Shown here: positions 20,341 through 31,680 of the stretch, in pieces | Layout: each line of letters opens with the position of its first letter | Position numbering within the stretch: the first letter of the stretch is position 1 | NCBI GenBank assembly: GCA_024760905.1 | Contig: CM045729.1 | Span: 79,489,050 to 79,553,049, forward strand | From: Plotosus lineatus | Lineage: Eukaryota; Chordata; Actinopteri; Siluriformes; Plotosidae | Direction of reading: 5' to 3' | Length of the DNA stretch: 64,000 nt | Position numbers and translations under genes: made by a program | The notes under the pieces: generated by a model | Database searches by the model: none | The model's input: only the letters and a program-made list of their open reading frames with translations | Told to the model about the DNA's origin: nothing

Positions 20341-21616
20341 AAAGAAGGATGGAGCAGGAGATCGACGCAGCTGAGGCGTTGAGGGGTTCTGGTTTGTTGG
20401 CCATCGGATCTCGTCTCTGCTTTAAGCGGATGACGTTGTCCTTTTGGCTTCATCAAACCGGGATCTCCAGCTCTCAGTGGAGTGATTCGCAGTCAAGTCC
20501 AAAGCGGCCAGGATGAAAATCAGCACCTCCAAGTCCAATGTCATGGTTCTCAGTCGGACAAGGGTGGAATGCACCCTCCGGGTCAGGAATGAGGTCTTGC
20601 CCCAAGTGGAGGAGTTCAAGTATCTTAGGGTCTTGTTGAGGAGTGAGGGAAGGATGGAGTTGGAGATTGATAGACGGATCGCTGCAGCCTCTGCTGTAAA
20701 GTGGAGCCTGTAACGGTCCGTCGTGGTGAAGAGGGAGCTGAGCCGCAAGACAAAGCTCTCAATTTACCAATCGATCTACGTTCCAACGTACATTCCTACA
20801 TTGGGCAGTGGTGGTCTAGTGGTATAGGGCGCTGGATCGCTGATCCAAAGGTTGGGGGTTCGAGTCCCACTCTCCACAAGGTTGTCACTGTCCCCCCCCA
20901 GTGCGGCTAACTGGGTTATCAAAGGCGGGCCATGTCTGTCACTGTCTATGGTGTGAGGCATGTAAAAGAACCATTGCTGACTTTCATAAAGAGTAGCTGC
21001 AAAGTCGTCAGCGTGTTTCTATCCCTTGCTAAAGGGTTGTGGCAGGAAGGGCATCCGACATAAAAACCTCTGCCAAATCAAACGTGCGAATTAAGATGAT
21101 TCGCTTTGGCGACTCCCGAGTAAAAAGGGAAAAAGCCGAAAGGAAGACAGACAGACTACGTTCCAACCCTCACCTATGATCACGAGCTTTGGGTAGTGAC
21201 CGAAAGAACAAGATCATAGGTACAAGTGGCTGAAATGAGCTTCCTTCGCCAGGTGGCGGGGCTCTCCTTAGAGATAAGGTGAGACGCTCTACCATCTGGG
21301 TGGAGCTCGGAGAAGAACTGCTGCTCGTCCACATTGAGAAGGGCCAGTTGAGATGGCTCAGGCATCTTGTTATTATGTCTCCTGAACGCCTCCCCGGTGT
21401 AGTGTTTCGGGTATGTCCAACCGGGAAGAGACCCAGGGGTCAACCCAGAACATGCTGGAGGGATTATGTCTCTCAGCTTGTCTGGGAAGCCCTCGGTGTC
21501 CCCCGGAAGAGCTGGAGGAAGTGACTGGGGAGAGGGACATCTGGTCCTCATTGTTAGGCTGCAGCCACTGCTACCTGACCCTGGATTAAGCGGATGAAGA
21601 TGGGATGAGATGAGAT
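20341..21616 (+). mobile_element. LINE-2, RT C-terminal half, interrupted by a SINE
   Basis: Reads LL-stop-ADDVVLLAS (palm motif C with the preceding Phe lost), STSKSNVMVLSRTRVECTLR, PQVEEFKYL. After the SINE insertion (20788-21155) come [20 protein letters not shown] and [20 protein letters not shown]. Ends with a short GATGA-rich tail. 5'-truncated and inactive. Copies at 3496, 28363 and 41873. Confidence 0.82.
20788..21155 (+). mobile_element. SINE-1B, full length, nested in LINE-2
   Basis: Head GGGCAGTGGTGGTCTAGTGG (A box) and GGTTCGAGTCCC (B box). Tail contains GGCAGGAAGGGCATCCG and GGCGACTCCCGAG. The 12-bp target duplication CTACGTTCCAAC lies at 20776-20787 and 21156-21167. About 15 extra bases precede the usual head. 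Confidence 0.93.
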
Positions 21617-21679
21617 ATATTTTTGTAAATCACAATGACATAAAGATGAATAAAGGAGTTTACACCTCATATCGTATTC

Positions 21680-21989
21680 ATCATCCATTCGTTTTCTAAG
21701 CTGCTTAATTCTAATTCGGGAAGGAGGCTGGTGCTTGTCCATCTGACTCTGGGTGAAGGCAGGGCACACTCTGAACAGCTAGCCAGGCCATTGCAGGATC
21801 AATACACATAAAACCTTTTACACTCACTCATTCATCCTCGTTAGGATTTGGAACAGTCATTCAGCTTACTGCGCATGGTTTTGGACTGTGGGAAGAAACG
21901 CCACACGGAAACTCCTCAGCTGGGAATTCAACCCAGACCTTCTTGCTTGGAGGCAGATGTGCTAACCGCTACATCACCGTGCGAACGAC
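21680..21989 (-). mobile_element. SINE-2, near full length
   Basis: Tail at left (CATTCGTTTTCTAAGCTGC, GAAGGCAGGGCACACTCTG). Head at right (TTTTGGACTGTGGGAAGAA, GGAATTCAACCCAGACCTTC, GTGCTAACCGCTACA). Confidence 0.8.
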
Positions 21990-22212
21990 TCATATCTTAT
22001 CAAAGATCAAATTCTGATTTCTGTTGTGCAGGATGCACAATTCAATAAATAATTTGTTTACATGTTTGGTTTTTTTGTGACTGCATCATTTTGCCCATTG
22101 AATTTGAGATGTTTTCGGAGATGCAGCATGACAATACAATTGATGGATCTGTAGTAACAGCTGTAAATGATGCAATCAAATTATATTGGACCGGCATCTC
22201 ATAAAGATGTTT

Positions 22213-22567
22213 GGGGGCAGTGGTGGCCTGTTGGTAAAGGGCGCTGGATCGCTGATCCATGATCCTAAGTTTGAGGGTTTGAGTCCCACTCTCCACAAGG
22301 TTGTCACTGCCCCCCCCCAGTGTAGCTCACTGGGTTATCAAAGGCCGGCCGTGTCTCTCACTGTCTATGGTGAGAGGTTCATGTAAAAGAGCCATTGCTG
22401 ACTTTTGTAAAGAGTAGCTGCATAGGTGTCTGCGTGTTTCTGTCCCTTGCTAAAAAGGATTGTGCCAGGACGGGCATCCGATGTAAAACCTACGCTAAAT
22501 CAAACATGCGAATTATTCGCTGTGGCGACCCCTGAAAAGGGGGAAAAGCCGAAAGGAATAGCAGTAG
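22213..22567 (+). mobile_element. SINE-1B, full length, 17-bp target duplication
   Basis: Head GGGGCAGTGGTGGCCTG, B box GGTTTGAGTCCC, body TAAAGAGTAGCTGCATAGG, tail GGACGGGCATCCGATG and TTCGCTGTGGCGACCCC. Perfect direct repeats ATCTCATAAAGATGTTT at 22196-22212 and 22568-22584. Confidence 0.94.
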
Positions 22568-22752
22568 ATCTCATAAAGATGTTTATGAGATGGTGGTGAA
22601 TTCATGTGATGAAGAACTGAATGGTATAAATAAGTCTTAACCAAAAATAATATAAAATTGTGACTGGTGGTGAGTGTGTGCACTGCCATCATTCACCACA
22701 TATGAGCCATGATACACAATACTCTGATATGCAAAATAAAGTAACCTGATTC

Positions 22753-22756
<4 letters not shown>

Positions 22757-22797
<41 letters not shown>

Positions 22798-22851
22798 TCT
22801 CTCCCCCTCCCTCTCCCTCTCTCCCTCTCCCTCTCCCTCTCTCTCTCTCTG

Positions 22852-22901
<50 letters not shown>

Positions 22902-22902
22902 A
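22757..22902. repeat. (CT)n/(CA)n compound microsatellite
   Basis: About 145 bp of CT-rich then CA repeats. Confidence 0.95.
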
Positions 22903-22984
22903 CACATTGGCTTTTCTTGTGTAAGTGTACGTAGGAGGCGGATTTCTTTAACCAGAGACCAAACTCAACCAAACTCCTCTCAAA

Positions 22985-23570
22985 TGAAATGTCTTGGATA
23001 ACCTATAAAAGCAATAGAAGTGCAGTAAACAATATCACGCAGTTCCTATTGTGGTGATGACCACTGATACGTTTATGTTTGATTAATTCTTTCACCCTTC
23101 GTAAATCTGCTTCTAACAGCACCAATCTACAGGCTTGCAATATTGATCCAAAGCTTCCAGCTGGCTTTCTGTGTGACTTCAGTTACAGTGTGAAAAGACG
23201 CCTCTTCACAGCTCCACTCACTCCGAGCCCTGTCAGAACTTTCAGTAACATTTCCTGAAAGCTAGCTTATGATTGTGTACGAGTAAAGCCTCTCGTAAAA
23301 AATCCTGAGCTTCAGAGCCAACGTTTTTAATAATAATGTTTATTTGCATTAAAAGAATACAGTATTAATGTGGACTGACTAAAAACACAATGCAACCATT
23401 TCACTAAAATGTGACGTTCAGCTCAGCTTGCTCGACATCATCCAGGAATTTTACCTCCCTGTGGCCACACTTTTATTGAATCTTTAAATACAACATGCAT
23501 TCACATGACTGTTTAGACATTTCAGAATAGGGTTATTTTTGAAACAAATGTTTATTTTAGTTCACGGTGT

Positions 23571-23607
<37 letters not shown>

Positions 23608-24540
23608 CATTCTCTGGTTTCTTGCATGAGATCCCTGGATGGTTGCCTGGATACAAGAATTAGCATCCCTTCTGCTGAAATTATCTCCAGGCCATTTCAG
23701 TAGAACTTAAGCATTACTAGTTGGCTTGCACTTTGCTCAAGGTTTATTTATTTATTTATTTATTTATTTATTTTGAGCTTTGTGGAACATTATTGACATC
23801 CTTCACTCTATCAATCACTAAACAGAGTGTTGAAATCCTCACCTGTGCAAGAGCTTAGATCATGTGTTAATTTGCATGTGGGCGGGCCTTCTGACAGATT
23901 TGACTTTTAATTATGACATGATAGTTTAAGCAGTGTCTTATTTCCTTTCACCGGGAAGTCTGCGGGAGAAGTCATTAATGCAGTGCGCAGTCTGACTCCG
24001 AACCTTGTGTGTAAATGCTAATTTTTTTGGATGGGTAATAATTTATCAGTTCAGTCACATGAAATCCCAACCTGTTATCTATTTCCTGTCATTATTACAT
24101 AGTTTAAAATTTCATTTATTTTTATTTTGTTGCTCCTAGGAACAGTCAGAGCCAATGTTCTAGTTTGTTCGTTGCAACTTTTCAGGCTGTGCACTGCACA
24201 TAATAAAGCATCAGGGTGACATTTATCTACTCTGTCATGTAGAGGCCGCCTAATTGTCACTTTTTATTTAGAATTTAATGAGTCACTTGTGTAAAGGTGA
24301 CAGAACGAATTAACAATCTGAGAAGCTTTGTGTCTTTGTTCTCATAGTTACTTGGCACATCTATCATAACAGCAGGGGACTGAGTGAGCCATGTCAACAC
24401 AAATGGCTTTTTAAAACATGCTGCAGCAAATCTGAAAAGCACTTTCTTTTAACCAAAGAAATATTTCATATAATGGGAAAACACTTCTCTTAATGCTTTA
24501 TCCAGAATTATATATCTTTGTACCTTATATAATCGCAGAT
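22985..24540. other. No gene recognised; two small microsatellites
   Basis: Mostly AT-rich, low-copy-looking DNA. Contains (ATT)n at 23573-23605 and (TTTA)n at 23745-23774. No convincing frame, splice pattern or element ends. Confidence 0.4.
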
Positions 24541-24545
24541 TATAG

Positions 24546-25671
24546 GCCTGGTGGTAAAGGTGCTGGATCACTGATCCTAAGGTTTGGGATTCGAGTCCCA
24601 CACTCAACGGGTTGTCACTGTCCCCCCAGTGCAGCTAACCGGGTTATCAAAGGCCAGCCATGTCTCTCACTGTCTATTGCAGTGGTCCCCAAACCACGGC
24701 CCACGGGCCGGATACGGCCCACGGGCCGGATGCGGCCCACCTCCACATTTGGCCCGGCCCCCTGAACAATACCAGAGACGCATTATGATTACTTTTTTTT
24801 CAGTCTGGCCACGCGATCAATCTGCCCCTATCTGAACCCCCCCCCCCCCACCACCACCACCACAGAAACAAAAAAATCCTAGACTCTCCCCTGTCAAATA
24901 GAACGGAATAATGGTGAAAAGGTTATGGAAGAGAAAAATTGATTCAGAATGCGGGGTATTTAACCTGCAGTGGACAAACAGTTATTTTTTTTGTTCAATG
25001 CAAGGAAAAGGTTGTTTGTATCATCTGTCAAGACACAGTGGTGGTATTCAAAGAATGCAATCTGCGCCGACACTCCGAATCCCGTCACAGAGACGAGTAT
25101 GATCGCTTGCAAGGCCAAATGCAAGTAGACAAACCCTTAAAGTTAAAAAGTGGACTGTTAACTCAAGAGAATACATTTGTACTCCAGGCCCAGCTGAACC
25201 AGTTCGGGCAGCTTTCGGGTTGCTCAACTGATAGCAAGTAGTGTTTTTTTTTTTTTTTTTTTAAATTTCCTGACTTTTTTCTGTGAAGATCCTCAAAAGT
25301 GTTACTAATATTTGGTTAAGTGTGGCTTACTGGAAAACAATAAATGTTTATGTTTATCTTTAGGCAGCCCTACCATTGTCACACCTTTTCTGTTACAAAC
25401 TGACCTCAGCCCCCATCAGAAAAGGGAAAAGTTATGTGGCCCTCGCAGGAAAATGTTTGGGGACCCCTGCTCTATGGAGTGAGGTTCATGTAAAAGAACC
25501 ATTGCTGACTTTCGACAAGAGTAGCTGCATAGCCCTCAACGTGTTTCGGCCCTGTGATAGGCAGGCAAGCTGCCCAAGGTGTATTCTGCCCTTGCCCGGA
25601 GTCGGCTGAGATGGGTGCCAGCCTCCCCGTGATCCTAATTAGGATTAACAGTTCAGAAAATGAATGAATGC
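24546..25671 (+). mobile_element. SINE-1A split by a hAT element
   Basis: Head GGCCTGGTGGTAAAGGTGC and GATTCGAGTCCC run to CACTGTCTATT; body and tail resume after 25469 (GAGGTTCATGTAAAAGAACC) and end AATGAATGAATG. The interruption is the hAT element 24680-25469. Confidence 0.88.
24680..25469 (+). mobile_element. Internally deleted hAT transposon
   Basis: Ends CAGTGGTCCCCAAAC and, inward from the right, CAGGGGTCCCCAAAC, typical of hAT. The flanking octamers GTCTATTG and CTCTATGG agree at 6 of 8. Codes for an N-terminal zinc-finger segment at 24950-25110 (VVCIICQDTVVVFKECNLRR then HSESRH). This is the Cys2-His2 BED-like arrangement found in GTF2IRD2/ZBED-related hAT proteins. The hAT dimerisation/catalytic region is missing. 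Confidence 0.8.
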
Positions 25672-25677
25672 GGCGCA

Positions 25678-25764
25678 TTACACAACTTTCACTAGTATTT
25701 ACAGGTGGAAGCTTTAGGTAAATTGGCGGTCAGCCAAAAATAAACAAGGGTAAACCTTCCCTCT
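25678..25764 (-). repeat. Repeat X fragment
   Basis: Inverted match to 17258-17343. Confidence 0.6.
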
Positions 25765-25816
25765 CCAGCCTCCCCGCAACCCTAATTAGAATTAAGTGGT
25801 CACAGAATATGAATCA
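25765..25816 (+). mobile_element. SINE type A tail fragment
   Basis: CCAGCCTCCCCGCAACCC then AATTAGAATTAAGTGG, ending GAATATGAATCA. 25817-26047 is AT-rich with nothing recognised apart from a possible SINE-2 head scrap near 25934. Confidence 0.6.
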
Positions 25817-26412
25817 ATATATCTTGTTTCATATAGTTTATCTTAATGCAAACAAAACAGTCCCTGAAAAAAACACTTGTTTAATTAAACAACATTCTAA
25901 TTATAATGTATGAAATATTTGCATTTCAAATTGAGCAGTGCAGTGGCGTCGCAATTAGCACATCCATGTAAGAGTATGATTAATAGTGTTATACACCCTA
26001 ATATGGTAGTATATTCTGATACTCTTCACCAAAATATATATAGAATACAGTCGGCCCTCTATTTACGAAATTAATCCGTTCCAGAGCCTTTTTCATAGCC
26101 TGGAGTTTTCATAAGTCGAGGTGCTTTTTACATGTAAAACGCCTGATTCGTTCCAAGGCTCCCAAGACTACCCCATAAACTCGTTAAAATGATAAAAGTA
26201 CACTAATTTTGTATGAAATATGTGTTAAAAGTAAAAGAAAATTATTTATTAAACCATTTAAACATTTTATTAATATATTAAACTATTTTATTAACATTTA
26301 TTAATTAAACCATTATTAAACATTTTTCATTAACGCACATACACACACACAACACTGTCTCTCTCTATCGCTCTCTATCTCTCTGTCTCTGTCTCTCGCT
26401 CTCTCTCTCGCT

Positions 26413-26414
<2 letters not shown>

Positions 26415-26484
<70 letters not shown>
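26415..26484. repeat. (CA)n microsatellite
   Basis: About 70 bp of CA after a CT-rich lead. Confidence 0.95.
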
Positions 26485-26488
<4 letters not shown>

Positions 26489-26810
26489 ACACACATTTGT
26501 GGTGCACTCCGCCGAATGTGGGGTCCACCCACACGCAGGATGCCGGAGCATTTTAAGACGGGGAATTCAAAGCGCACTCCCTGCTTGACAAATCGGAGGT
26601 CAAGACTCAACTTTAACTTGTTTCCTTGAGGGATCGGAGGTCTGGATCAGCTGCGTTTTTCTCACATTCTGCGGATTATTATTATTAAACATTTATTGAA
26701 CTAAACAACTTAAAAAACGAAAAATAAGCTGCAATGACAGACAGTTAAAAGCAACACCTCCTTTCATCTCTGACTGACTCTGTATGGAGTCTCTTTCTAT
26801 CTCTCTATCT

Positions 26811-27083
<273 letters not shown>

Positions 27084-27966
27084 AAAACTCTCTCTGGTGC
27101 GTTTTGCCGAATGCGGGCTCTGCCCACACGCAACGCGCAGCCAACGGACCAATTCTATTTAAATGTTTAAATGGACGGGATGTTGTATTTAAAGCGGAAT
27201 TACAGTACCTGTTTGAAAGATCAGATGTCCTGATTCAATATTAAATTGCTTCCTTGTGAGATCGGCAGTCTTGTCCCACAGAGCACTCTGTTTTCATGCT
27301 CCTTCTGCTTCAATATCGTGCCGAAATAATCGCCTTCGTCACTGTGTTTCCGCTTTAAGGTCTCCTTCTGCTTCAATATTGTCCCGATCGTAGAGGGTTT
27401 TCGGCGATAACGAAATATAATGCTGCATGATCAATCTCAAAACAAGCCAATAGTCCTGTTCAACTGTCCAGGAGTGTGACAAACAGGAAGTATAGGTACA
27501 GGAAGTATGGGTACAGGTCATCTCCCTCCCAACCAATGGGAGGACAGCAGGGTGGGATGTTGGGAGACAGCCAATGAGAGAGCAACTCGGCACTGTTTGA
27601 ATTTTGAATGGCGCGTCTGAATTTTTGAATGGCACCTTTGGTGCTTTTCGTAAAAAGAGGTTGTTTTCGTAATAAGAAGATGAAAATTTAGGAAAATGTT
27701 TTTCGTAACCTGGATTTTTCATACTCAGAGTTTTTCGTAAGTAGAGGGCCGACTGGATATTAACAGGGTTATAAAGCATTTAAAGTATCATCATTAATCA
27801 TGAATCAAATTACTCGTCCAGTGAAATAAATAGTCAGATTTTATACCTTTACTCTACTTGAGACGTTTCTAAGTGTAGTTTCGAAGGTGTTTCCACTTGG
27901 TTAGAAGGGATTTTATGTAATTTAGCAGGTTTATGTAGCAAAGACCACAAAATTGAAGCTGATCAG

Positions 27967-28303
27967 CAGACCACAAAGCTCTACAGAGGGTGGTCAGATC
28001 AGTACAGCGCATCATCAAGGCTGAACTTACAGCCATCCAGGTCCTCAGCACACAGTGCTGTAGGACGAAGGCTCAGCGGATCCTTTCTGGTCCAGTCACC
28101 CCAGTTATACACTCTTAACTCTCCTGCAATTGGGCAGAGGGTCAAAGGAGCATCTGGACCCATAACAGCATATTGGGGGACAGTTTCTATCCACAAGCCA
28201 CTGGGGTACCAAAATTGCACTCAATATGTTAACCTCATTTTGCACAGTGCACTTATCACTACCTCTGCACTACAGACACTTAAATAGTTCCTTTTTATAT
28301 TTC
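27967..28303 (+). pseudogene. L2-like LINE, C-terminal fragment
   Basis: One frame reads ALQRVVRSVQRIIKAELTAI and CCRTKAQRILSGPVTP before a stop; the next segment resembles the GRRYRSI..FYP-type end of fish L2-like proteins in degraded form (GQRVKGASGPI). Only the extreme C-terminus is present. Confidence 0.65.
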
Positions 28304-28311
28304 TTTTTTGG

Positions 28312-28362
28312 GCAGTGGTGGCCTGGTGGTAAGGTACTGGCTCACTGACCCTAAGGTTGGGG
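28312..28362 (+). mobile_element. SINE-1 head only
   Basis: GGGCAGTGGTGGCCTGGTGG and CACTGACCCTAAGGTTGGGG, cut off abruptly where a LINE-2 fragment begins. Confidence 0.75.
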
Positions 28363-28710
28363 CTCTTCCATGGAGATAGGCTGAGAAGTTCGCAGTAGAA
28401 CCGCTGCTCCTCCACATTAAGAGGAGAAAGGCGAGGTAGCTCAGGGCATCTGGTTAGAATGCCTCCTGAACGCCTCCCTGGTGTGGTGTTTCGGGCATGT
28501 CCAACCGGGAAGAGACCTCGGGGGTCGACCTAGAACATGCTGGAGGGATTATGTCTCTCAGCTGGTCTGGGAACGCCTTGGTGTCCCCATGAAAGAGCTG
28601 AATGAAATGGCTAGGGAGAGGGACATCTGGACCGCAATGCTTTGGCTGCTGCCCCGTGACCCGACCCTGGATTAAGTGGAAGATGATGATGATGATGATG
28701 ATGATGAGAT
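28363..28710 (+). pseudogene. LINE-2 C-terminal fragment with (GAT)n tail
   Basis: [20 protein letters not shown] (28510-28570) and WTAMLWLLPRDPTLD precede (GAT)n at 28683-28710, the same ending as 3496-3849. Open for 64 codons, but only a C-terminal scrap. Confidence 0.78.
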
Positions 28711-29063
28711 GATCATACGTAGTTTTTATTTTTTTACTTTATACTTCAGCTTAATGTTTCTTTATGTGCAATATTGTAGGGTCTCTGAGTCCAAGAATTT
28801 GATTGAGGGTAGTGATGTTCTGCTATTTTGTATACAGTATATGAATAAGACAAATGAACTTGAAAATTAAAATTTATAAAAAAAAAATAGAGGAACTCAA
28901 ATTCCAATTCCTGATATATTATTAAAGATTCTAGAGCACAACAAGTTATACTGTATTCAGCATTTTGACTCTGTCTGTGCGTCCTCGGCTGTCATACATT
29001 ACCCACAATCCACCGCATGACTTAAATCCAATATAGTGGCTATGCTGTTCCCTTAATTTTAAT
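28711..29063. other. No recognisable feature
   Basis: AT-rich DNA between a LINE end and a SINE head. Confidence 0.4.
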
Positions 29064-29176
29064 TCCAGAGGAAACTCACACAAGCATGAGAAGAATATGC
29101 AAACTCCACACAGAAATTCAATCACCGAGCCTGAAACTTGAACCCAGGACATTTTTCCTTTGAGGCAGATTTCCGG
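29064..29176 (-). mobile_element. SINE-2 head fragment
   Basis: GAAACTCACACAAGCATGAG, ATATGCAAACTCCACACAGA and ACTTGAACCCAGGACATTTT. 29177-29725 has nothing recognisable. Confidence 0.7.
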
Positions 29177-29725
29177 CCACTATATGTTTTGAGCAATGGC
29201 TTGTTTAAAAAATGTTCACGTATGTTCAGGCGCTTTTTTATTTTTTTGCAACAGTGGAATCTCTGATACAAATTCCATTTAATGATACAAAATCTGCTTG
29301 ACTGGAATAATTTCAGAAGGTTGATGTTACCGAAGCGTGTTTTCTTATTTATTTACTTAGATGCTTCAATAATTCATAATAATCCAAACACACACCTGCT
29401 CCATCCGAGATTAGAGCTGAGGTCTATAGATCAGGCGTCATGTGCATAAAGAATACATAACATGTCATTAAGAATGAACAGATCGTTTGGTAATCTCTCT
29501 TTTTTTTTTTCTAACTTGTAAAACTTGATTGATATTCAAAGGGAGAAAGGACCCTTTAGTGACTGGAATTTTGTATAATACAAAGGACGGAACCAATCAG
29601 TCATGTGTATTCAAGGGAGGCAAATGAGGCAGAGCCTCACCTGTCAATCATGAAAAGAAAAAGAATATCATAAAATATGATAAATGTTAATATTTGTCAG
29701 CTTGTATGTATTACAAACCCGTTTA

Positions 29726-29883
29726 CATGAACTTCTCACCACAGACAGGGAGAGACATGGCCGGCCTTTGATAACCCAGTTAACGGCACTGGGAGGACAG
29801 CAGTGACAACTGTTGACAGAGGCGCTTGAGCCTCAAACCAGGGGATCAGTGATCCAGCACCTTACCACCAAGCCACCACTGGC

Positions 29884-29884
<1 letters not shown>
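29726..29884 (-). mobile_element. SINE-1 head and body, tail missing
   Basis: GAGACATGGCCGGCCTTTGA, AACCCAGTTAACGGCACTG, and the head at right (TACCACCAAGCCACCACTGG). Confidence 0.8.
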
Positions 29885-29888
<4 letters not shown>

Positions 29889-29925
<37 letters not shown>

Positions 29926-29970
29926 TCTGTCTGTCTGTCTGTCTGTCTCTCTCTCACTCTCCCCCCCCCC
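29889..29970. repeat. (CT)n microsatellite
   Basis: CT with TGTC variants and a C run. Confidence 0.92.
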
Positions 29971-30129
29971 CTCCCTCCAACCAGGATTAAGATTAGGGTT
30001 TCGGGTTCGAACATTAAGACCGCCCTCTGTGTTCACTGAGCTGTACATCAGCAAATAACCACTAGATGTCAGAAGTGCATAATGAAGCATCTGCAGGCAT
30101 GGAGTCAAAAGAAAAAGTTTTGTGTAAGA

Positions 30130-30374
30130 AAACCCTGGAGAGCTCACCAGGCCATTGCAGGGCAGAAACACACTGACGGCTATGCAGCTACTCTTGATGA
30201 AAGTCAGCAATGGTTTTTTACAGCCTCACACCAATAGACAGTGGGGGACATGGCCATGGCCTTTAACTCAGTAAGCTGCACTGGGGGACAGCAGGGGTAG
30301 TTGATAATGTTGTGTGAACCACCAACCTTGGGATCAGTCATCCAGTACCTTACCACCGGTCCACGACTGCCTGC
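30130..30374 (-). mobile_element. SINE-1A, tail truncated
   Basis: GAGAGCTCACCAGGCCATTG (partial tail), CTACTCTTGATGAAAGTCAG, and the head CTTACCACCGGTCCACGAC. Confidence 0.8.
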
Positions 30375-30512
30375 ACAAAGTATATGTAATGTGGATTTTA
30401 TTTTTTTCTAGTTTAAAGTTGGCCCTTTAAAATAGCATTAAAACTAAAAAGCTATTTCATGTTATTTATATAATAAAACAAAACAAAATAACTTTAGATG
30501 TAGCAATGGAGT

Positions 30513-30834
30513 AGGACAGTGGTGGCCTGGTGGTAAAGGTGTTGGATTACCGATCCTAAGGTTGGGGGTTCAAGCCCCACTCTCACCAGGTCGTCACTGC
30601 TGTCCCCCCAGTGCAGCTAACTGGGTTATCAAAGGCCGGCCATGTCTCACACTGTCTATGGTGTGAGGTTCATGTAAAAGAACCATTGCTGACTTTTGTC
30701 AGTGTGTTTCTGCCTTGCGATGGCCTGGCGAGCTGTCCAGGGTGTACTCTGCCCTCACTCAGAATCAGCTGAGACAGATGCTAGGCTTCCCGTGACCATA
30801 ACTAGGATTAAACAATTCAGAAAATGAATGAATT
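30513..30834 (+). mobile_element. SINE-1A, full length
   Basis: Head GACAGTGGTGGCCTGGTGG, B box GGTTCAAGCCCC, body, then the type A tail to AATGAATGAATT. Confidence 0.9.
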
Positions 30835-30835
30835 A

Positions 30836-31106
30836 ATGTAAAAGTGGACACATCCACCTCACAACAAGAAAGTCTTGGGTTCGATTTCCAGCCAAAGGCG
30901 ATTCTCCACATACTTGCGTGCGTTTCCTTTGGTTGCTCAGGTTTCCTTCCACAGTTCAAAGGCATGCACATGAAGCTAACTGGCTGTTTCAAAATTGCCC
31001 CGGGATGTGAGCATGAATGGTTTTGTAACCTGACCTTCTCGGCTGAGATGGGTGCCAGTCCTCCCGTGAACCTAGTAGGATTACACGGTTCAGCAATCTA
31101 TTGAGT
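30836..31106 (+). mobile_element. SINE-2, directly after SINE-1A
   Basis: ACAAGAAAGTCTTGGGTTCG, TCCTTCCACAGTTCAAAGGC, GCTAACTGGCTGTTTCAAAA, then a shortened type A tail (GGCTGAGATGGGTGCCAG). Confidence 0.75.
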
Positions 31107-31587
31107 GAGTGAATTTTTAAAAATGAACAAATAGAAAGACATTATTATTATTATTATTATTATTAATGAAAAAATGAATTACAGTACTTAAATAATCAAT
31201 TATTATTATTATTATTATTATTTTTGGAAAAGTAGTTTTTTTTCCAGTGAAATGCTTCTTTGAGTTTTAGGTACAGGTAATAGCACTGGAAAAGATGTGA
31301 TTTGTACATCATGAACTTGGATGAATTCTGACACCGCACCAAGTGTTACACAAACCTGAGCAGTGTGATGAATGAGACTGTGAACTGAGGCCAGTTTCTC
31401 AAAACATCTGAAGTTTTACGATTATGGCTTAATCACTGATGAGTAAATGGATTGTGGTACATTGCACAGAATTTCTGAAAAAGTTTCCATGGTTAAAGTA
31501 AAAGGATTTTCCTGCACTGAAAGACACTTTTCAACAAACAGATTCTACAGATTCTAGCCCCACCAAACAGTTTGCTTGCATTCCTGG

Positions 31588-31589
<2 letters not shown>
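31107..31589. other. No gene; two (ATT)n arrays
   Basis: (ATT)n at 31142-31166 and 31201-31222; otherwise unremarkable AT-rich DNA. Confidence 0.45.

Positions 31590-31672
<83 letters not shown>
31590..31672. repeat. (AT)n microsatellite
   Basis: About 83 bp of AT immediately upstream of the RTE-like LINE. Confidence 0.95.
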
Positions 31673-31679
<7 letters not shown>

Positions 31680-31680
31680 A

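Noticed and set aside
20805..20890. tRNA gene candidates at SINE heads (also 22213, 57797, 58722)
   Set aside because: A and B boxes are present, but the sequences do not fold into a clean cloverleaf by eye and each is attached to SINE bodies and tails; they are tRNA-derived promoters, not tRNA genes.
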